DNA from: Roseovarius sp. THAF9
GTDB lineage: Bacteria; Pseudomonadota; Alphaproteobacteria; Rhodobacterales; Rhodobacteraceae
DNA length: 64,000 bases
Assembly: GCF_009363715.1 (NCBI RefSeq)
Contig: NZ_CP045404.1
Location: forward strand, 1,084,001 to 1,148,000
Direction: 5' to 3'
A program made the translations under genes and the position numbers. Below are positions 30,598 through 39,420 of this stretch, one piece after another; position 1 is the first letter of the stretch, and each line of letters starts with the position of its first letter. The notes under the pieces are model-generated. The model was not told the origin of the DNA. It did not search any database and worked only from the letters and a program-made list of their open reading frames with translations.

Positions 30598-31512
30598 TCA
30601 GGTGAAGCGGAAGAAGACCGGTGCGGTGCGGCGGATATAGTCCTCGAAGAAGGTGGTGAATGTGGCCACCAGCGGGGGAAACGCCTCGTAGGGCGGGTAG
30701 AAAAGCGTGAGCCAGAGCGGGCTGACCTGCCACTCGGGCATAAGGATCGTGACCTCGCCCGATGCCAGCCCGTCGGCCACGAGGAAGTCGGGCAGCACGG
30801 TGATGCCTGTGCCGTGGCGGGCCATCTGGTAGAGCAGGTCGCCGTTGTTGGTAATGAGGCTGCTGCCCGCCTGCACGCTGCGATGGGCCTGCTCGCGTGT
30901 GAACTCCCACGTCTCTGGCGTGCCGGTGGCGCTGTAGGAGAGGCACAGGTCACGCGGCAGGTCGGCGGGATCGGTGGGCGCGGCGGCGTCGGCAAAGAGC
31001 GACGGGGCGGCGACGGCGTGGCGCGGCACCTCGCAGATCTTGCGCCAGATGGTGGATTTGTCCACAGGCGGGCCGGAAATGCGGATCGACAGGTCATAGG
31101 GGTCTTCGATGATGTCGACGAAACGGTCGGTGAGGGTGACGCTGAGGTCGATCCGGGGATAGGCGTCGCGGAAGGCGGCGATCAGGCCGGGCATCAGGCG
31201 CAGGCCCAGGGACATGGGCGCGTTGAGGCGCAGGCGGCCCGCGTCGGGATGGGCCGCGTGCATGAGCGCATCGGTGGTGGCGTCAAGCTCGGCCAGAAGA
31301 GGGCGGTAGCGGGCCGCCACCACCGCGCCCGCATCGGTGAGCGAGACCTTGCGGGTGGTGCGCAACAGGAGTTGCTGGCGGAGGCTGTCTTCGAGCTTTG
31401 CCACGATCCGCGTGACGCTGGAGGGGGTCATGTCGAGCGCGCGGGCGGCGGCGGCGAAGCTGCGCCGCTCGGCCACTTCGAGGAAGACGCGGATGGGTTT
31501 GATATCCTGCAT
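30598..31512 (-). CDS. LysR-type regulator divergent from quinone-detoxification genes
   Basis: This 304-residue LysR regulator has the HTH FLEVAERRSFAAAARALDM followed by TPSSVTRIVAKLED and a C-terminal effector domain of the CrgA-like subgroup (SLGLRLMPGLIAAFRDAYPRIDLSVTL). It is transcribed away from the dioxygenase-esterase-pirin genes, and the spacer carries nested palindromes at 31513-31540. Both features point to control of those genes, with a quinone or catechol as a possible inducer (inference). Confidence 0.87.
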   Translation of the reverse strand: MQDIKPIRVFLEVAERRSFAAAARALDMTPSSVTRIVAKLEDSLRQQLLLRTTRKVSLTDAGAVVAARYRPLLAELDATTDALMHAAHPDAGRLRLNAPMSLGLRLMPGLIAAFRDAYPRIDLSVTLTDRFVDIIEDPYDLSIRISGPPVDKSTIWRKICEVPRHAVAAPSLFADAAAPTDPADLPRDLCLSYSATGTPETWEFTREQAHRSVQAGSSLITNNGDLLYQMARHGTGITVLPDFLVADGLASGEVTILMPEWQVSPLWLTLFYPPYEAFPPLVATFTTFFEDYIRRTAPVFFRFT

Positions 31513-31513
31513 G

Positions 31514-31540
31514 GCAATACTATTGCACTTTTTGCAATAG
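31514..31540. promoter_or_regulatory. Nested LysR operator palindromes
   Basis: CTATTGCA and TGCAATAG flank CTTTT (31520-31540), a perfect 8-base palindrome with a T-N11-A core. Directly before it GCAATA and TATTGC (31515-31527) form a second palindrome that shares its right arm. Three alternating copies of the GCAATA half-site thus lie between the LysR start and the dioxygenase start. Confidence 0.75.
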
Positions 31541-31625
31541 TCTATGCAAGTTTGTTGCTATTCCCCTGCGAGGGGCTTTGCCCCAGATTGCACGGTAACA
31601 GTTCCTCAACCGAAAGGGCGACAGG

Positions 31626-32558
31626 ATGATTACCGAGATCAAGGGCCTGCATCACGTGACGTCGATGGCGGGCGATGCCAATGACAACAACGCGTTCTTT
31701 ACCAAGGTGCTGGGATTGCGCCGGGTCAAGATCACGGTGAATTTCGACGCGCCGGAGGTCTATCACCTTTATTTCGGCGACGAAGTGGGTACGCCGGGAG
31801 CGGTGATGACGACCTTTCCCTTTGGCCAGATGCCGCGCGGCACGCGGGGCGTGGGCGAAGTGGGCGTGACTGAATTCGCGGTGCCGCATGGCGCGCTGGG
31901 CTATTGGAAAGACCGGCTGGCCGCCGCAGGCGTGACCGGGCTGGCCGAGGGCGAAGCCTTTGGCGAGAAGCGGCTGGGTTTTGACGGGCCAGATGGCGAC
32001 GGCTTTGCGCTGGTCGAGACGGATGTGCGCGGGCGCACGCCCTGGACGGGTGCGGATGTGCCGGAAAGTGCCGCGATCCTTGGCTTTCATGGCGCGCGGT
32101 TTGCGCTGCGGGACGCGGATGCGACGGGCGAACTCTTGCGCTTCATGGGGTATCAGAAAATGGACACCCAAGGCGACCTGACGCGGTATGTGGTCGAGGG
32201 CGGCAATGCCGCCGACACGATCGACCTGCAGGAGGCGCCGAGCGCCAAACCGGCCCACCAAGGCGCGGGATCGGTGCATCATATCGCGTTCTCGGTCGAG
32301 GACCGGGCGACGCAGCTGGACGTGCGCAAGCGGCTGGTGGACACAGGGTATGACGTGACGCCGGTGATCGACCGCGACTATTTCTGGTCGATCTATTTCC
32401 GCACGCCGGGCGGTGTGCTGTTCGAGGTGGCCACCAACGAGCCCGGGTTCGACCGGGACGAGGATACGGCGAACCTTGGTTCGGCGCTGAAGCTGCCGGA
32501 CCGCTACGAGCCGCACCGTGCGAAGATCGAGGCGCATCTGCCGCAGTTGGTGGAGTAG
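31626..32558 (+). CDS. Ring-cleaving dioxygenase, VOC superfamily (MhqO-like)
   Basis: This 310-residue protein has two vicinal-oxygen-chelate modules (about 1-140 and 150-290). Metal-ligand candidates are His in GLHHVTSMAGDA, His in SVHHIAFSVED and Glu in GGVLFEVATNEPGFDRDED. It resembles Bacillus MhqO/MhqA-type ring-cleaving dioxygenases that act on hydroquinones. It is the first of three co-directional genes (dioxygenase, esterase, pirin); the esterase starts four bases after its stop. The context suggests a response to quinones or related electrophiles. Confidence 0.87.
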   Translation: MITEIKGLHHVTSMAGDANDNNAFFTKVLGLRRVKITVNFDAPEVYHLYFGDEVGTPGAVMTTFPFGQMPRGTRGVGEVGVTEFAVPHGALGYWKDRLAAAGVTGLAEGEAFGEKRLGFDGPDGDGFALVETDVRGRTPWTGADVPESAAILGFHGARFALRDADATGELLRFMGYQKMDTQGDLTRYVVEGGNAADTIDLQEAPSAKPAHQGAGSVHHIAFSVEDRATQLDVRKRLVDTGYDVTPVIDRDYFWSIYFRTPGGVLFEVATNEPGFDRDEDTANLGSALKLPDRYEPHRAKIEAHLPQLVE

Positions 32559-32562
32559 GGCG

Positions 32563-33165
32563 ATGGCGCTGGATCTGTACCATGCAAAGACGCGGGCGCC
32601 CGACGCGGGCGCGCCGCTGGTCTTTGCCTTTCACGGCACGGGCGGGGACGAGACGCAGTTCTTTGACGTTGTCCGGCAGGTGAACCCGAAGGCGGGGATC
32701 GTATCGCCCCGAGGGGACGTCTCGGAACAGGGCGCGGCGCGGTTTTTCCGGCGCACTGGCGAGGGGATCTATGACATGGACGACCTTGCGCGTCGCACGC
32801 AAGCAATGGTGCGCTTCGTCGAGGCGCAGAAAGCCGAATATCCGGGCGTGGCCACATATGGCTTCGGCTATTCCAACGGGGCGAATATACTGGCCTCGGT
32901 GATGATGGCGCGGCCGGACCTGTTTGACCGGGTGGGGCTGCTGCATCCGCTGATCCCGTGGGAGCCGGAGCCGGTCGCGGGACTGGGCGGGCGACATGTG
33001 CTTGTCACGGCGGGGCGGCAGGATCCGATCTGTCCGTGGCCATTGAGTGCGCGGCTGATCGAGTGGCTGGCGGCGCAGGGCGCGGAAGTCGAGACGGTGA
33101 TCCATGACGGCGGGCACGAGATACGGCCCGAGGAAGTGCAGGCGCTGGCGCGTCACTTGACCTGA
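32563..33165 (+). CDS. Alpha/beta-hydrolase, carboxylesterase (MhqD-like)
   Basis: This 200-residue serine hydrolase of the phospholipase/carboxylesterase family has the oxyanion segment FAFHGTGGDETQFF, the nucleophile elbow GFGYSNGAN, an aspartate in TAGRQDPICP and the histidine in HDGGHEI. The ATG at 32563 (MALDLYHAKT) is used; the upstream frame to 32518 overlaps the dioxygenase. Pairs of MhqO- and MhqD-like proteins are known in quinone detoxification, which supports the same role here. Confidence 0.87.
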   Translation: MALDLYHAKTRAPDAGAPLVFAFHGTGGDETQFFDVVRQVNPKAGIVSPRGDVSEQGAARFFRRTGEGIYDMDDLARRTQAMVRFVEAQKAEYPGVATYGFGYSNGANILASVMMARPDLFDRVGLLHPLIPWEPEPVAGLGGRHVLVTAGRQDPICPWPLSARLIEWLAAQGAEVETVIHDGGHEIRPEEVQALARHLT

Positions 33166-33179
33166 ATGAGGAGAGCGAA

Positions 33180-34151
33180 ATGAGCTGGAACCCGACGCAG
33201 AACCCAGATTGCCGCGATGCCGGTGGGCTGGACGGGATAGAGACGCTTATCATCCCGCGCGCGCGGGATCTTGGCGGTTTCGAGGTGCGCCGCGCGCTGC
33301 CCAGCCCCGAGCGGCAGATGGTGGGCCCGTTCATCTTTTTTGACCAGATGGGGCCGGCGGAGTTCATCACCGAAAGCGGGATCGACGTGCGGCCGCATCC
33401 GCATATCGGCCTCGGGACGGTGACGTATCTGTACCAGGGCGAGTTCGAGCATCGCGACAGTTTGGGCACGCACCAGATGATCTATCCCGGCGAGGTGAAC
33501 TGGATGCTGGCGGGGCAGGGCGTGACCCATTCGGAGCGAACCAGCGAAGAGACGCGGGGCACGCGCCATAACCTGTTCGGAATCCAGACATGGATTGCCT
33601 TGCCGGAGGACCGCGAGGACATGGCACCGGATTTCGAGCATCACAAGGAGGCGGCGCTGCCGTTCCTGAACGATGGCGGGGCGGAGGTGCGTCTGATCCT
33701 GGGGACGGGATGGGGCGAGAGAAGCCCTGTGACGATGCAATCCGAGATCTTCTATGCCGATGCGGTGCTGGCGCCGGGGGCCACTTTTCCGTTGCCGGAT
33801 GAGCACGAGGATCGGGGGCTCTACGTGACGCAAGGCAGCGTGGAGATCGCGGGCGAGGTGTTCGAGGCAGGCCGGATGATGGTGTTCCGACCGGGCGACC
33901 GGATGAGCGTGAAGGCAGGACCGCAGGGCGCGCGGGTGATGGCGCTGGGCGGTGAGACTTTCAACGGGCCAAGGTATATCTGGTGGAATTTCGTGTCGTC
34001 CGATGTCGAGAAGATCGAGGCGGCGAAGGACGCGTGGAAGGCGGCGGATTGGGACGGCGGGCCGTTCAAGCTGCCGCCCGGAGATACGGACGAGTTCATC
34101 CCCATCACGGACGACATGGAGCGGATGAAGGTGAAGCGGCCCAAGGGGTAG
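33180..34151 (+). CDS. Pirin family protein (quercetinase-like cupin)
   Basis: This 323-residue protein has two cupin domains. The metal-binding N-terminal cupin shows RPHPHIGLGTVTYLYQGEFEH with a third His before GTHQM and the downstream VNWMLAGQGVTHSER. Pirins bind iron, and some bacterial members oxidise flavonols such as quercetin. It is third in the dioxygenase-esterase-pirin set, 14 bases after the esterase, so an action on aromatic or quinone compounds is likely. Confidence 0.92.
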   Translation: MSWNPTQNPDCRDAGGLDGIETLIIPRARDLGGFEVRRALPSPERQMVGPFIFFDQMGPAEFITESGIDVRPHPHIGLGTVTYLYQGEFEHRDSLGTHQMIYPGEVNWMLAGQGVTHSERTSEETRGTRHNLFGIQTWIALPEDREDMAPDFEHHKEAALPFLNDGGAEVRLILGTGWGERSPVTMQSEIFYADAVLAPGATFPLPDEHEDRGLYVTQGSVEIAGEVFEAGRMMVFRPGDRMSVKAGPQGARVMALGGETFNGPRYIWWNFVSSDVEKIEAAKDAWKAADWDGGPFKLPPGDTDEFIPITDDMERMKVKRPKG

Positions 34152-34173
34152 GCGCGGGACGTGATCGGGGGAG

Positions 34174-34194
34174 GTCCCGGATCAGGTCCGGGAC
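34174..34194. repeat. Dispersed palindrome (GTCCCGGA family), copy 1
   Basis: GTCCCGGA and TCCGGGAC flank TCAGG, a 21-base near-perfect palindrome between the pirin stop and the converging YihY stop. Closely similar units occur at 35649-35669 and 48311-48331. It could serve as a bidirectional terminator here. Confidence 0.75.
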
Positions 34195-34203
34195 GGGTTT
34201 ACA

Positions 34204-35547
34204 TCAGTAGAGCTTGATCGCGCCCGAGGTTTCGTCCGGCTCGGGCGGTTTTCCGGCGATGACCGAGGCGACGGAGTGGTCTAAAATGTCGTCCTCGGCC
34301 TCGCGCAGGCGGGTCAGCAGGTCGGGCAGGGTGCCGGTGGTGCCGGCCACTTGTTCCAGCGAGGGGCGGTCGCTGATATCGCGGGTACGCCCGAGGCTGA
34401 GTCCGATGTCGCGGGCCAGTTCAGCCACGGTGACGCGGTGCAGATCGCGCGAGAGGCAAAGTTGGCCGTCCTCTGTTTCGACGATGTAATTGGCTTCGAG
34501 CAGAGCCTCGAGCGTGGTGTCGCGGGACAGCAGCGGCACGGCCTCGGCCAGGTCGTCCTGGCTGAGCGACTGGCCTTTCGGCGCCAGCCGGACCAGCGCG
34601 GCAAGAAGGGCGACGGCGACTTGCAGCGTTTCGGCGGGCGTCAGGGCTGTGCCCGAAAGCGAGTCGCGGCGGCGCCACCAGTCGGGGAAGGACGCGGTGA
34701 GCACGGCGCCGAGGATGATCACCGTCCAGGAGGAATAGATCCAGATCAGGAAGATCGGGAACACCGCGACGGCGCCGTAGATCGTGGAGTAGGTTGCCGA
34801 GGAGGTAACGAAAGTGTTGAAGCCCCATTGCAGCAGTTGGAAGGCCACCGCCGCGAAGGCGCCGCCGATGAGCGCGTTGCGGACCTTGACCTGCACGGCG
34901 GGCACGACGCAGTAGAGCAGGGTGAAGACGATGGTCGTGTTGATCAGCGCGAGCGCTTCGCGCGGCCAGTCCGAGCGCAGGTTGAGCGAGGGCAGGTAGC
35001 CCGTGTCCTTGGCCCAGTCCTGAAGCGGGCGCATGACGTCGGTGGTCAGGGTGAAACTGGCCCCGATCAGGAGCGGGCCCATGGTCAGCACCGCCCAGAA
35101 GGTCAGCAGGCGCACGAGCAGGGGGCGGGGCCGGGCGACCCGCCAGATGCTGTTGAGCGTGGCCTCGATGGTGGACAGAAGTAGCACGGCGGTGACCGGC
35201 AGGGCGATGATGCCCGCAACCGTCAAGTCGCTGGCATTGCTGGTGAAATCCGAGATGTAGGTGCGCACGTCCGAGCCGACCTCGGGGATGAGGATGCCGA
35301 AGAACATCTCCTGCATGCGGATCTTGACCGGATCGAAGGCGGGAAAGCCCGAGAGCACGGCGAAGGCGATGACGAGAAGCGGCACGAGGGCCAGCAGGGT
35401 GGAGTAGGTGAGCGCGCCCGCCGCCTGGGTCAGGCCGTCATTCACGAAGCGGCGCATGGCGAAATAGAAGAAGCTGCCGATGTCCCGCAGGATGTCGATC
35501 GGGCTGGTTTCGCGCCAGTATTCCAGACGGGATTTCTTGTTCGCCAT
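34204..35547 (-). CDS. YihY/BrkB-family inner membrane protein
   Basis: This 447-residue protein has a six-span YihY core (about 20-300), with family signs in [29 protein letters not shown] and [22 protein letters not shown] soluble C-terminal tail of about 140 residues holds a predicted helical, possibly winged-helix, region ([22 protein letters not shown]). The family was once called ribonuclease BN, which is now rejected; the function is unknown. ATG 35547 (MANKKSR) is chosen over a TTG at 35586; no strong ribosome site is seen for either. Confidence 0.85.
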   Translation of the reverse strand: MANKKSRLEYWRETSPIDILRDIGSFFYFAMRRFVNDGLTQAAGALTYSTLLALVPLLVIAFAVLSGFPAFDPVKIRMQEMFFGILIPEVGSDVRTYISDFTSNASDLTVAGIIALPVTAVLLLSTIEATLNSIWRVARPRPLLVRLLTFWAVLTMGPLLIGASFTLTTDVMRPLQDWAKDTGYLPSLNLRSDWPREALALINTTIVFTLLYCVVPAVQVKVRNALIGGAFAAVAFQLLQWGFNTFVTSSATYSTIYGAVAVFPIFLIWIYSSWTVIILGAVLTASFPDWWRRRDSLSGTALTPAETLQVAVALLAALVRLAPKGQSLSQDDLAEAVPLLSRDTTLEALLEANYIVETEDGQLCLSRDLHRVTVAELARDIGLSLGRTRDISDRPSLEQVAGTTGTLPDLLTRLREAEDDILDHSVASVIAGKPPEPDETSGAIKLY

Positions 35548-35648
35548 GTCAGGGAGATAGCATAGGTCCCGGACGCCGTCTTTCAAACCGATGGCCTGAT
35601 GGCGGTGATTTCCGGAAAGCGTGGGCTTTGAGACACCCTGAGGTTGAG

Positions 35649-35669
35649 GTCCCGGGTCAGGCCCGGGAC
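35649..35669. repeat. Dispersed palindrome (GTCCCGG family), copy 2
   Basis: GTCCCGGG and CCCGGGAC flank TCAGG. It is the same 21-base layout as the copy at 34174, here between the YihY promoter side and the GMC oxidoreductase stop. The two copies bracket the yihY-like gene. Confidence 0.75.
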
Positions 35670-35716
35670 GGGGTGGCGCGTAGGGCGTTGTCCCTTTTAT
35701 TGCCAGGTCGGCGGGT

Positions 35717-37312
35717 TCAGGCGTCTTTTAGCACGAGGTCGGCGCATTTCTCTCCGATCATGATCGCGGGGGCGTTGGTGTTGCCCGAGACGATTTCGGG
35801 CATGATCGAGCAATCGGCCACGCGCAGGCCCGTGACGCCATGGACGCGCAGGCGGGCGTCGACCACAGCGTTCGCATCGTCGCCCATCTTGCAGGTGCCG
35901 GTGGGATGGTAGATCGAGACCGAGTTGTTGCGCGCCCAGTCGAGCGTGGCGGCGTCATCGTCCATCGCGAGGTCGCCCGAGGGGCGGAATTCCTCGGCGA
36001 TCTTGGTCGACAGGGGCGCATGGCGGGCAATACGACGCGCGATCTTGACGCCCTCGGTGAGGGTGCGGCAGTCGAGGTCGGTCGACAGGTACTTGGGGTG
36101 GATCTTGGGGTACAATCTGGGGTCGGGACCGTTCAGGCGGATCTCGCCCCGGCTTTCGGGGCGCAGCTGGCAGACCGACATGGTGAAGGCCGAGAAGGGA
36201 TGCACGCCCTCGCCGGGGCTGTCGGCGGACCACGGCTGGACATGGAACTGGATATCGGGGGTTTCCACGTCCGGGCGGGTTTTCAGGAATCCGGTGGCGA
36301 GGCTGGCGGCCATGGTCATCGGTCCCGCGCGGAAGAGGGCGTATTTGAGTGCGATGCGGGCCTGCGAGGCGAGGCTGCGTACCTCGTCATTCAGAGTGGG
36401 TTCGTTGCACTTGAACACAAGGCGGGCTTGCAGGTGGTCCTGCAGGTTGCGGCCCACGCCGGGCAGGGCGTGGTGGGGCGTAATGCCATTGTCCTTTAGG
36501 TGGTCGGGGTCGCCGAGGCCCGACAACATCAGGATCTGGGGGCTGTTGATGGCGCCGCCCGAGAGGATCACTTCGCGTTTCGCGGCGATGGTCTGCAGTT
36601 GCCCGCCCTTGTCGCGGTATTCGACGCCGGTCACGCGCTTGCCGTCCATCAGCACGCGGGTGACTTGCGCGTGGGTGACGATGTTCAGGTTCTTGCGGTC
36701 GCGGATCGGGCGCAGGTAGGCCACGGCGGCGCTGCAGCGGCGGCCGTTGCGAGTGGTGAGCTGGAAATAGCCCACGCCCTCTTGCTCGGCGCCGTTGTAA
36801 TCGGGGTTGAACGGGTAGCCCGCCGTCTGGGCGGCGGCGACCCAGGCGTCGCAGATGGGGCGCTGGATGCGCATGTTGGACACGGACAGCGGCCCGGCGT
36901 CGCCGTGATACGCGTCGGCGCCGCGCTCGTTGTTCTCGGCCCGTTTGAAGAGGGGCAGCACGTCGTCCCAGCCCCAGCCCGCGTTGCCCATCTGGCGCCA
37001 GCGGTCGTAATCCTGCGGCTGGCCGCGCACGTAGAGAAGCCCGTTGAGCGAGGACGAGCCGCCCAGCACCTTGCCGCGCGGCCAGTCGATGGCGCGACCG
37101 TTGAGGCCGGGGTCCGGTTCCGTCCGGTAGCACCAGTCGACGGTGGGATTGTGCATCGTCTTGAAGTAACCGACGGGGATGTGGATCCACGGATTGCGGT
37201 CGGGCGGGCCCGCCTCTAGCAGGGTGACGCGCACCTTGGGGTCCTTGCTGAGCCGGTTGGCCACGACGCAGCCGGCAGAGCCCGCGCCAACGATCACGTA
37301 ATCGGTATTCAC
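35717..37312 (-). CDS. GMC-family FAD oxidoreductase (choline dehydrogenase-like)
   Basis: This 531-residue glucose-methanol-choline flavoenzyme has the N-terminal FAD motif [18 protein letters not shown], the GMC signatures [20 protein letters not shown] and [17 protein letters not shown], and the C-terminal His-Asn catalytic pair region ([11 protein letters not shown]...[13 protein letters not shown]). The start is a GTG at 37312 with GGGAGGAAAA upstream; a longer frame to 37393 would cover the promoter. It is divergent from a TRAP transporter and an IclR regulator, so it probably oxidises the alcohol or polyol imported by that transporter. The substrate is unknown. Confidence 0.9.
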   Translation of the reverse strand: MNTDYVIVGAGSAGCVVANRLSKDPKVRVTLLEAGPPDRNPWIHIPVGYFKTMHNPTVDWCYRTEPDPGLNGRAIDWPRGKVLGGSSSLNGLLYVRGQPQDYDRWRQMGNAGWGWDDVLPLFKRAENNERGADAYHGDAGPLSVSNMRIQRPICDAWVAAAQTAGYPFNPDYNGAEQEGVGYFQLTTRNGRRCSAAVAYLRPIRDRKNLNIVTHAQVTRVLMDGKRVTGVEYRDKGGQLQTIAAKREVILSGGAINSPQILMLSGLGDPDHLKDNGITPHHALPGVGRNLQDHLQARLVFKCNEPTLNDEVRSLASQARIALKYALFRAGPMTMAASLATGFLKTRPDVETPDIQFHVQPWSADSPGEGVHPFSAFTMSVCQLRPESRGEIRLNGPDPRLYPKIHPKYLSTDLDCRTLTEGVKIARRIARHAPLSTKIAEEFRPSGDLAMDDDAATLDWARNNSVSIYHPTGTCKMGDDANAVVDARLRVHGVTGLRVADCSIMPEIVSGNTNAPAIMIGEKCADLVLKDA

Positions 37313-37372
37313 CAGTTTTCCTCCCGCTTCACGAAAAAACTCTATGCAGAACGGGAAAGCTATTCTAGTGTT

Positions 37373-37395
37373 TTTTGAAACGTTATGTCTCAAAA
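37373..37395. promoter_or_regulatory. Candidate operator between GMC oxidoreductase and TRAP genes
   Basis: TTTTGA and TCAAAA flank 11 bases in the divergent spacer, within an A/T-rich stretch 61 bases from the oxidoreductase start and 23 bases from the TRAP binding-protein start. It could be the site of the IclR regulator encoded at the end of the TRAP operon. Confidence 0.4.
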
Positions 37396-37417
37396 GTTGT
37401 CAAAATGGGAGGATAAA

Positions 37418-38650
37418 ATGGCAATTTATGATCGAGTGAAGGGCGTTTCGCGCCGGGATTTTTTCAAGATTGCAGGGACTTACGGCATGAGCTCGACGCT
37501 TATGGCGGCGGGTGCCTTTGGTGGCGCGATGACGTCGGCGAACCTGGCCCGTGCGGCGGAATCGACCTATGAGAAGCGATTCTCAAAAGAGGCCAAGCAC
37601 ACGCTCAAGTTCGGTGCGTCGGGTTTCAACCCGCAGAACCTGCTGATCGAGCGGGCGGGCGCGCTGGAATTCGCGCGTGACCTTGAAAGCCGCACGGACG
37701 GCGAGATTCGCGTCGAGTTCATCGGCAACAACCAGATCTGCGGCCAGCTGAGCTGTGTCGAGAAGACCCAGCAGGGGATCATCGATATCTATGCCGCGTC
37801 GACCCAGAACTCGGCCGGCGGCGCGCCCTATCTGAACGTTCTGGATTATGCCTACATGTTCCCCGGCCGGGCGTCGCAGTACCACTTTCTGTACAGCCCG
37901 GAATCGCAGCGGATCCTGCGCGACCCGCTGGAGAAACGGCACGGGCTGAAATTCCTGTTCTCGCATTGCGAATTGCGGGGCATCCAGCTTGGCCTGTCGT
38001 GGGAGGACAAGCCGACGGTGACCAAGCTGGAGGAGCTTTTCGGCACAAAGAACCGGGTCACGGGCACGCAGCTGGGCCGGATCGCGATGAATGCCTTGAA
38101 CCTGAACCCGGTGCCGGTGGCATGGGAAGAGACGCTGGACGGGCTGAAGCAGGGCCTGATCGACGGGGCGGAGACCTGGGCCTCGGCCGTGGCTTATGCC
38201 AACATGGCGCCGGTGGTCAGCCAGTGTGTCGACCTCAAGTTCTTCTGCGGGACCGAGCACACGTCGATGAGCGCGAGCGTCTTTGACGGGCTGGACGCGC
38301 ATCTGCAGGAGGCCGTGATGGAAAGCGCCTACTGGGCGCAGACCCATGTGCAGGCGGCGAACGAGGCGGCATTGGTCAAGACCGTCGGCTTCTCGGACCC
38401 GCAACTGCCGAACACGATCTTTGCCGAGAACAATGTGCGCAACGCGTTCTTGGCAGACGACCAGATCAAGATGGCCGAGGAAATGTGTTCGCCGGAATAT
38501 CAGCCGGACCTGTGGGCCGACTGGCGCGAGCGCCTGAACAATTGGGCCGGTGGCATCGACACCTACCAGGAGATCTATGACATCGCGCGCGAGGTCCCCG
38601 CGGACATGCTGCCCGAGAATGTCGAGCCGCGTCGCTGGTGGAAATCCTGA
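37418..38650 (+). CDS. TRAP transporter substrate-binding protein (DctP family), Tat-exported
   Basis: This 410-residue periplasmic binding protein belongs to a TRAP carrier. It has a twin-arginine signal (VSRRDFFKIAGTYGM, residues about 8-22) followed by a hydrophobic stretch ending in ARAAE, unusual only in using Tat rather than Sec. The DctP fold is seen in LKFGASGFNPQNLLIERAGA, GGAPYLNVLDYAYMFPG and the conserved region WEETLDGLKQGLIDGAETW. ATG 37418 follows GGGAGGATAAA. It is the first gene of a P-Q-M-IclR operon; a strong hairpin separates it from dctQ. Confidence 0.9.
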   Translation: MAIYDRVKGVSRRDFFKIAGTYGMSSTLMAAGAFGGAMTSANLARAAESTYEKRFSKEAKHTLKFGASGFNPQNLLIERAGALEFARDLESRTDGEIRVEFIGNNQICGQLSCVEKTQQGIIDIYAASTQNSAGGAPYLNVLDYAYMFPGRASQYHFLYSPESQRILRDPLEKRHGLKFLFSHCELRGIQLGLSWEDKPTVTKLEELFGTKNRVTGTQLGRIAMNALNLNPVPVAWEETLDGLKQGLIDGAETWASAVAYANMAPVVSQCVDLKFFCGTEHTSMSASVFDGLDAHLQEAVMESAYWAQTHVQAANEAALVKTVGFSDPQLPNTIFAENNVRNAFLADDQIKMAEEMCSPEYQPDLWADWRERLNNWAGGIDTYQEIYDIAREVPADMLPENVEPRRWWKS

Positions 38651-38665
38651 GACTGACTTGAAAAA

Positions 38666-38699
38666 ATGTCGCCGGCCCCGGACCCGTGGCCGGCGACAT
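38666..38699 (+). promoter_or_regulatory. Strong hairpin between dctP and dctQ
   Basis: ATGTCGCCGGCC and GGCCGGCGACAT form a perfect 12-base stem with a 10-base loop, 15 bases after the dctP stop. No T-run follows. It probably stabilises the dctP message or attenuates downstream expression, giving more binding protein than membrane subunits. Confidence 0.75.
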
Positions 38700-38751
38700 G
38701 CGGTCAGGGCCGGCGTAATATGCCGGAAGTTTACGAGAATGGGAGGGCGTC

Positions 38752-39420
38752 ATGTCGATCTTGTCCGACGTGGGAGCAATTTTCTCTGCTGTCGCATCGA
38801 ACGATGCGTGGATGATCCGGGAAGCGCTGACTGCCGATGCCGCATGGTACCTTGGTACGGCGGTGGCGTTGGTCGGGGGGCTGGCTTTGGCGGGGATGTA
38901 CCGCGCGCTGCCTTTCGTCGAGCGGTACCTGGAGCGCACGATCATGGTGGTGGCCTATCTGGCTGTGGCGTTCATCATCTTCTGGGGCGTGATCGACCGC
39001 TTTGTCTTTTCCAACCAGCAGCCGTGGTCGACGACCATCCCGCCCTTGCTGTTCATGATCATGGCGTGGTTCGGGGCGACTTATAATGTGGCGCTGCGCA
39101 CCCATCTGAGTTTTTCGGAATTCCGCAGCCGGATGCCGCGGCCTGCGCAGTTCGCCTGCCTGATGCTGGACGCAGTGCTGTGGTTCGCTTTCTCGGTGAT
39201 CGTGATGGTCACCACGGCGCGGGCCGCGGCGCTGTCGGCGTCGAATTTCCAGATCGTGCTGGGCACGGACAACACGTTGCAATGGTGGTTCCTGATCACC
39301 GCGCCCATCGCGTTTCTGCTGATGGCGGCGCGGACGTTCCAGAACCTGTTCGAGGATATTTCCAACTGGCGGTCGGGCCGGCCGCTGATCAAGCAGGCCG
39401 TGATCGGGGGGGACGTGTGA
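38752..39420 (+). CDS. TRAP transporter small permease (DctQ family)
   Basis: This 222-residue integral membrane protein has four or five hydrophobic spans and is slightly longer than the usual ~160-200 residues for a small TRAP subunit. The segment VIDRFVFSNQQPWSTTIPPLLFMIMAWFGA resembles DctQ cores. GGGAGGGCGTC precedes the ATG. Its stop and the dctM start overlap by one base (TGATG). Confidence 0.85.
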   Translation: MSILSDVGAIFSAVASNDAWMIREALTADAAWYLGTAVALVGGLALAGMYRALPFVERYLERTIMVVAYLAVAFIIFWGVIDRFVFSNQQPWSTTIPPLLFMIMAWFGATYNVALRTHLSFSEFRSRMPRPAQFACLMLDAVLWFAFSVIVMVTTARAAALSASNFQIVLGTDNTLQWWFLITAPIAFLLMAARTFQNLFEDISNWRSGRPLIKQAVIGGDV

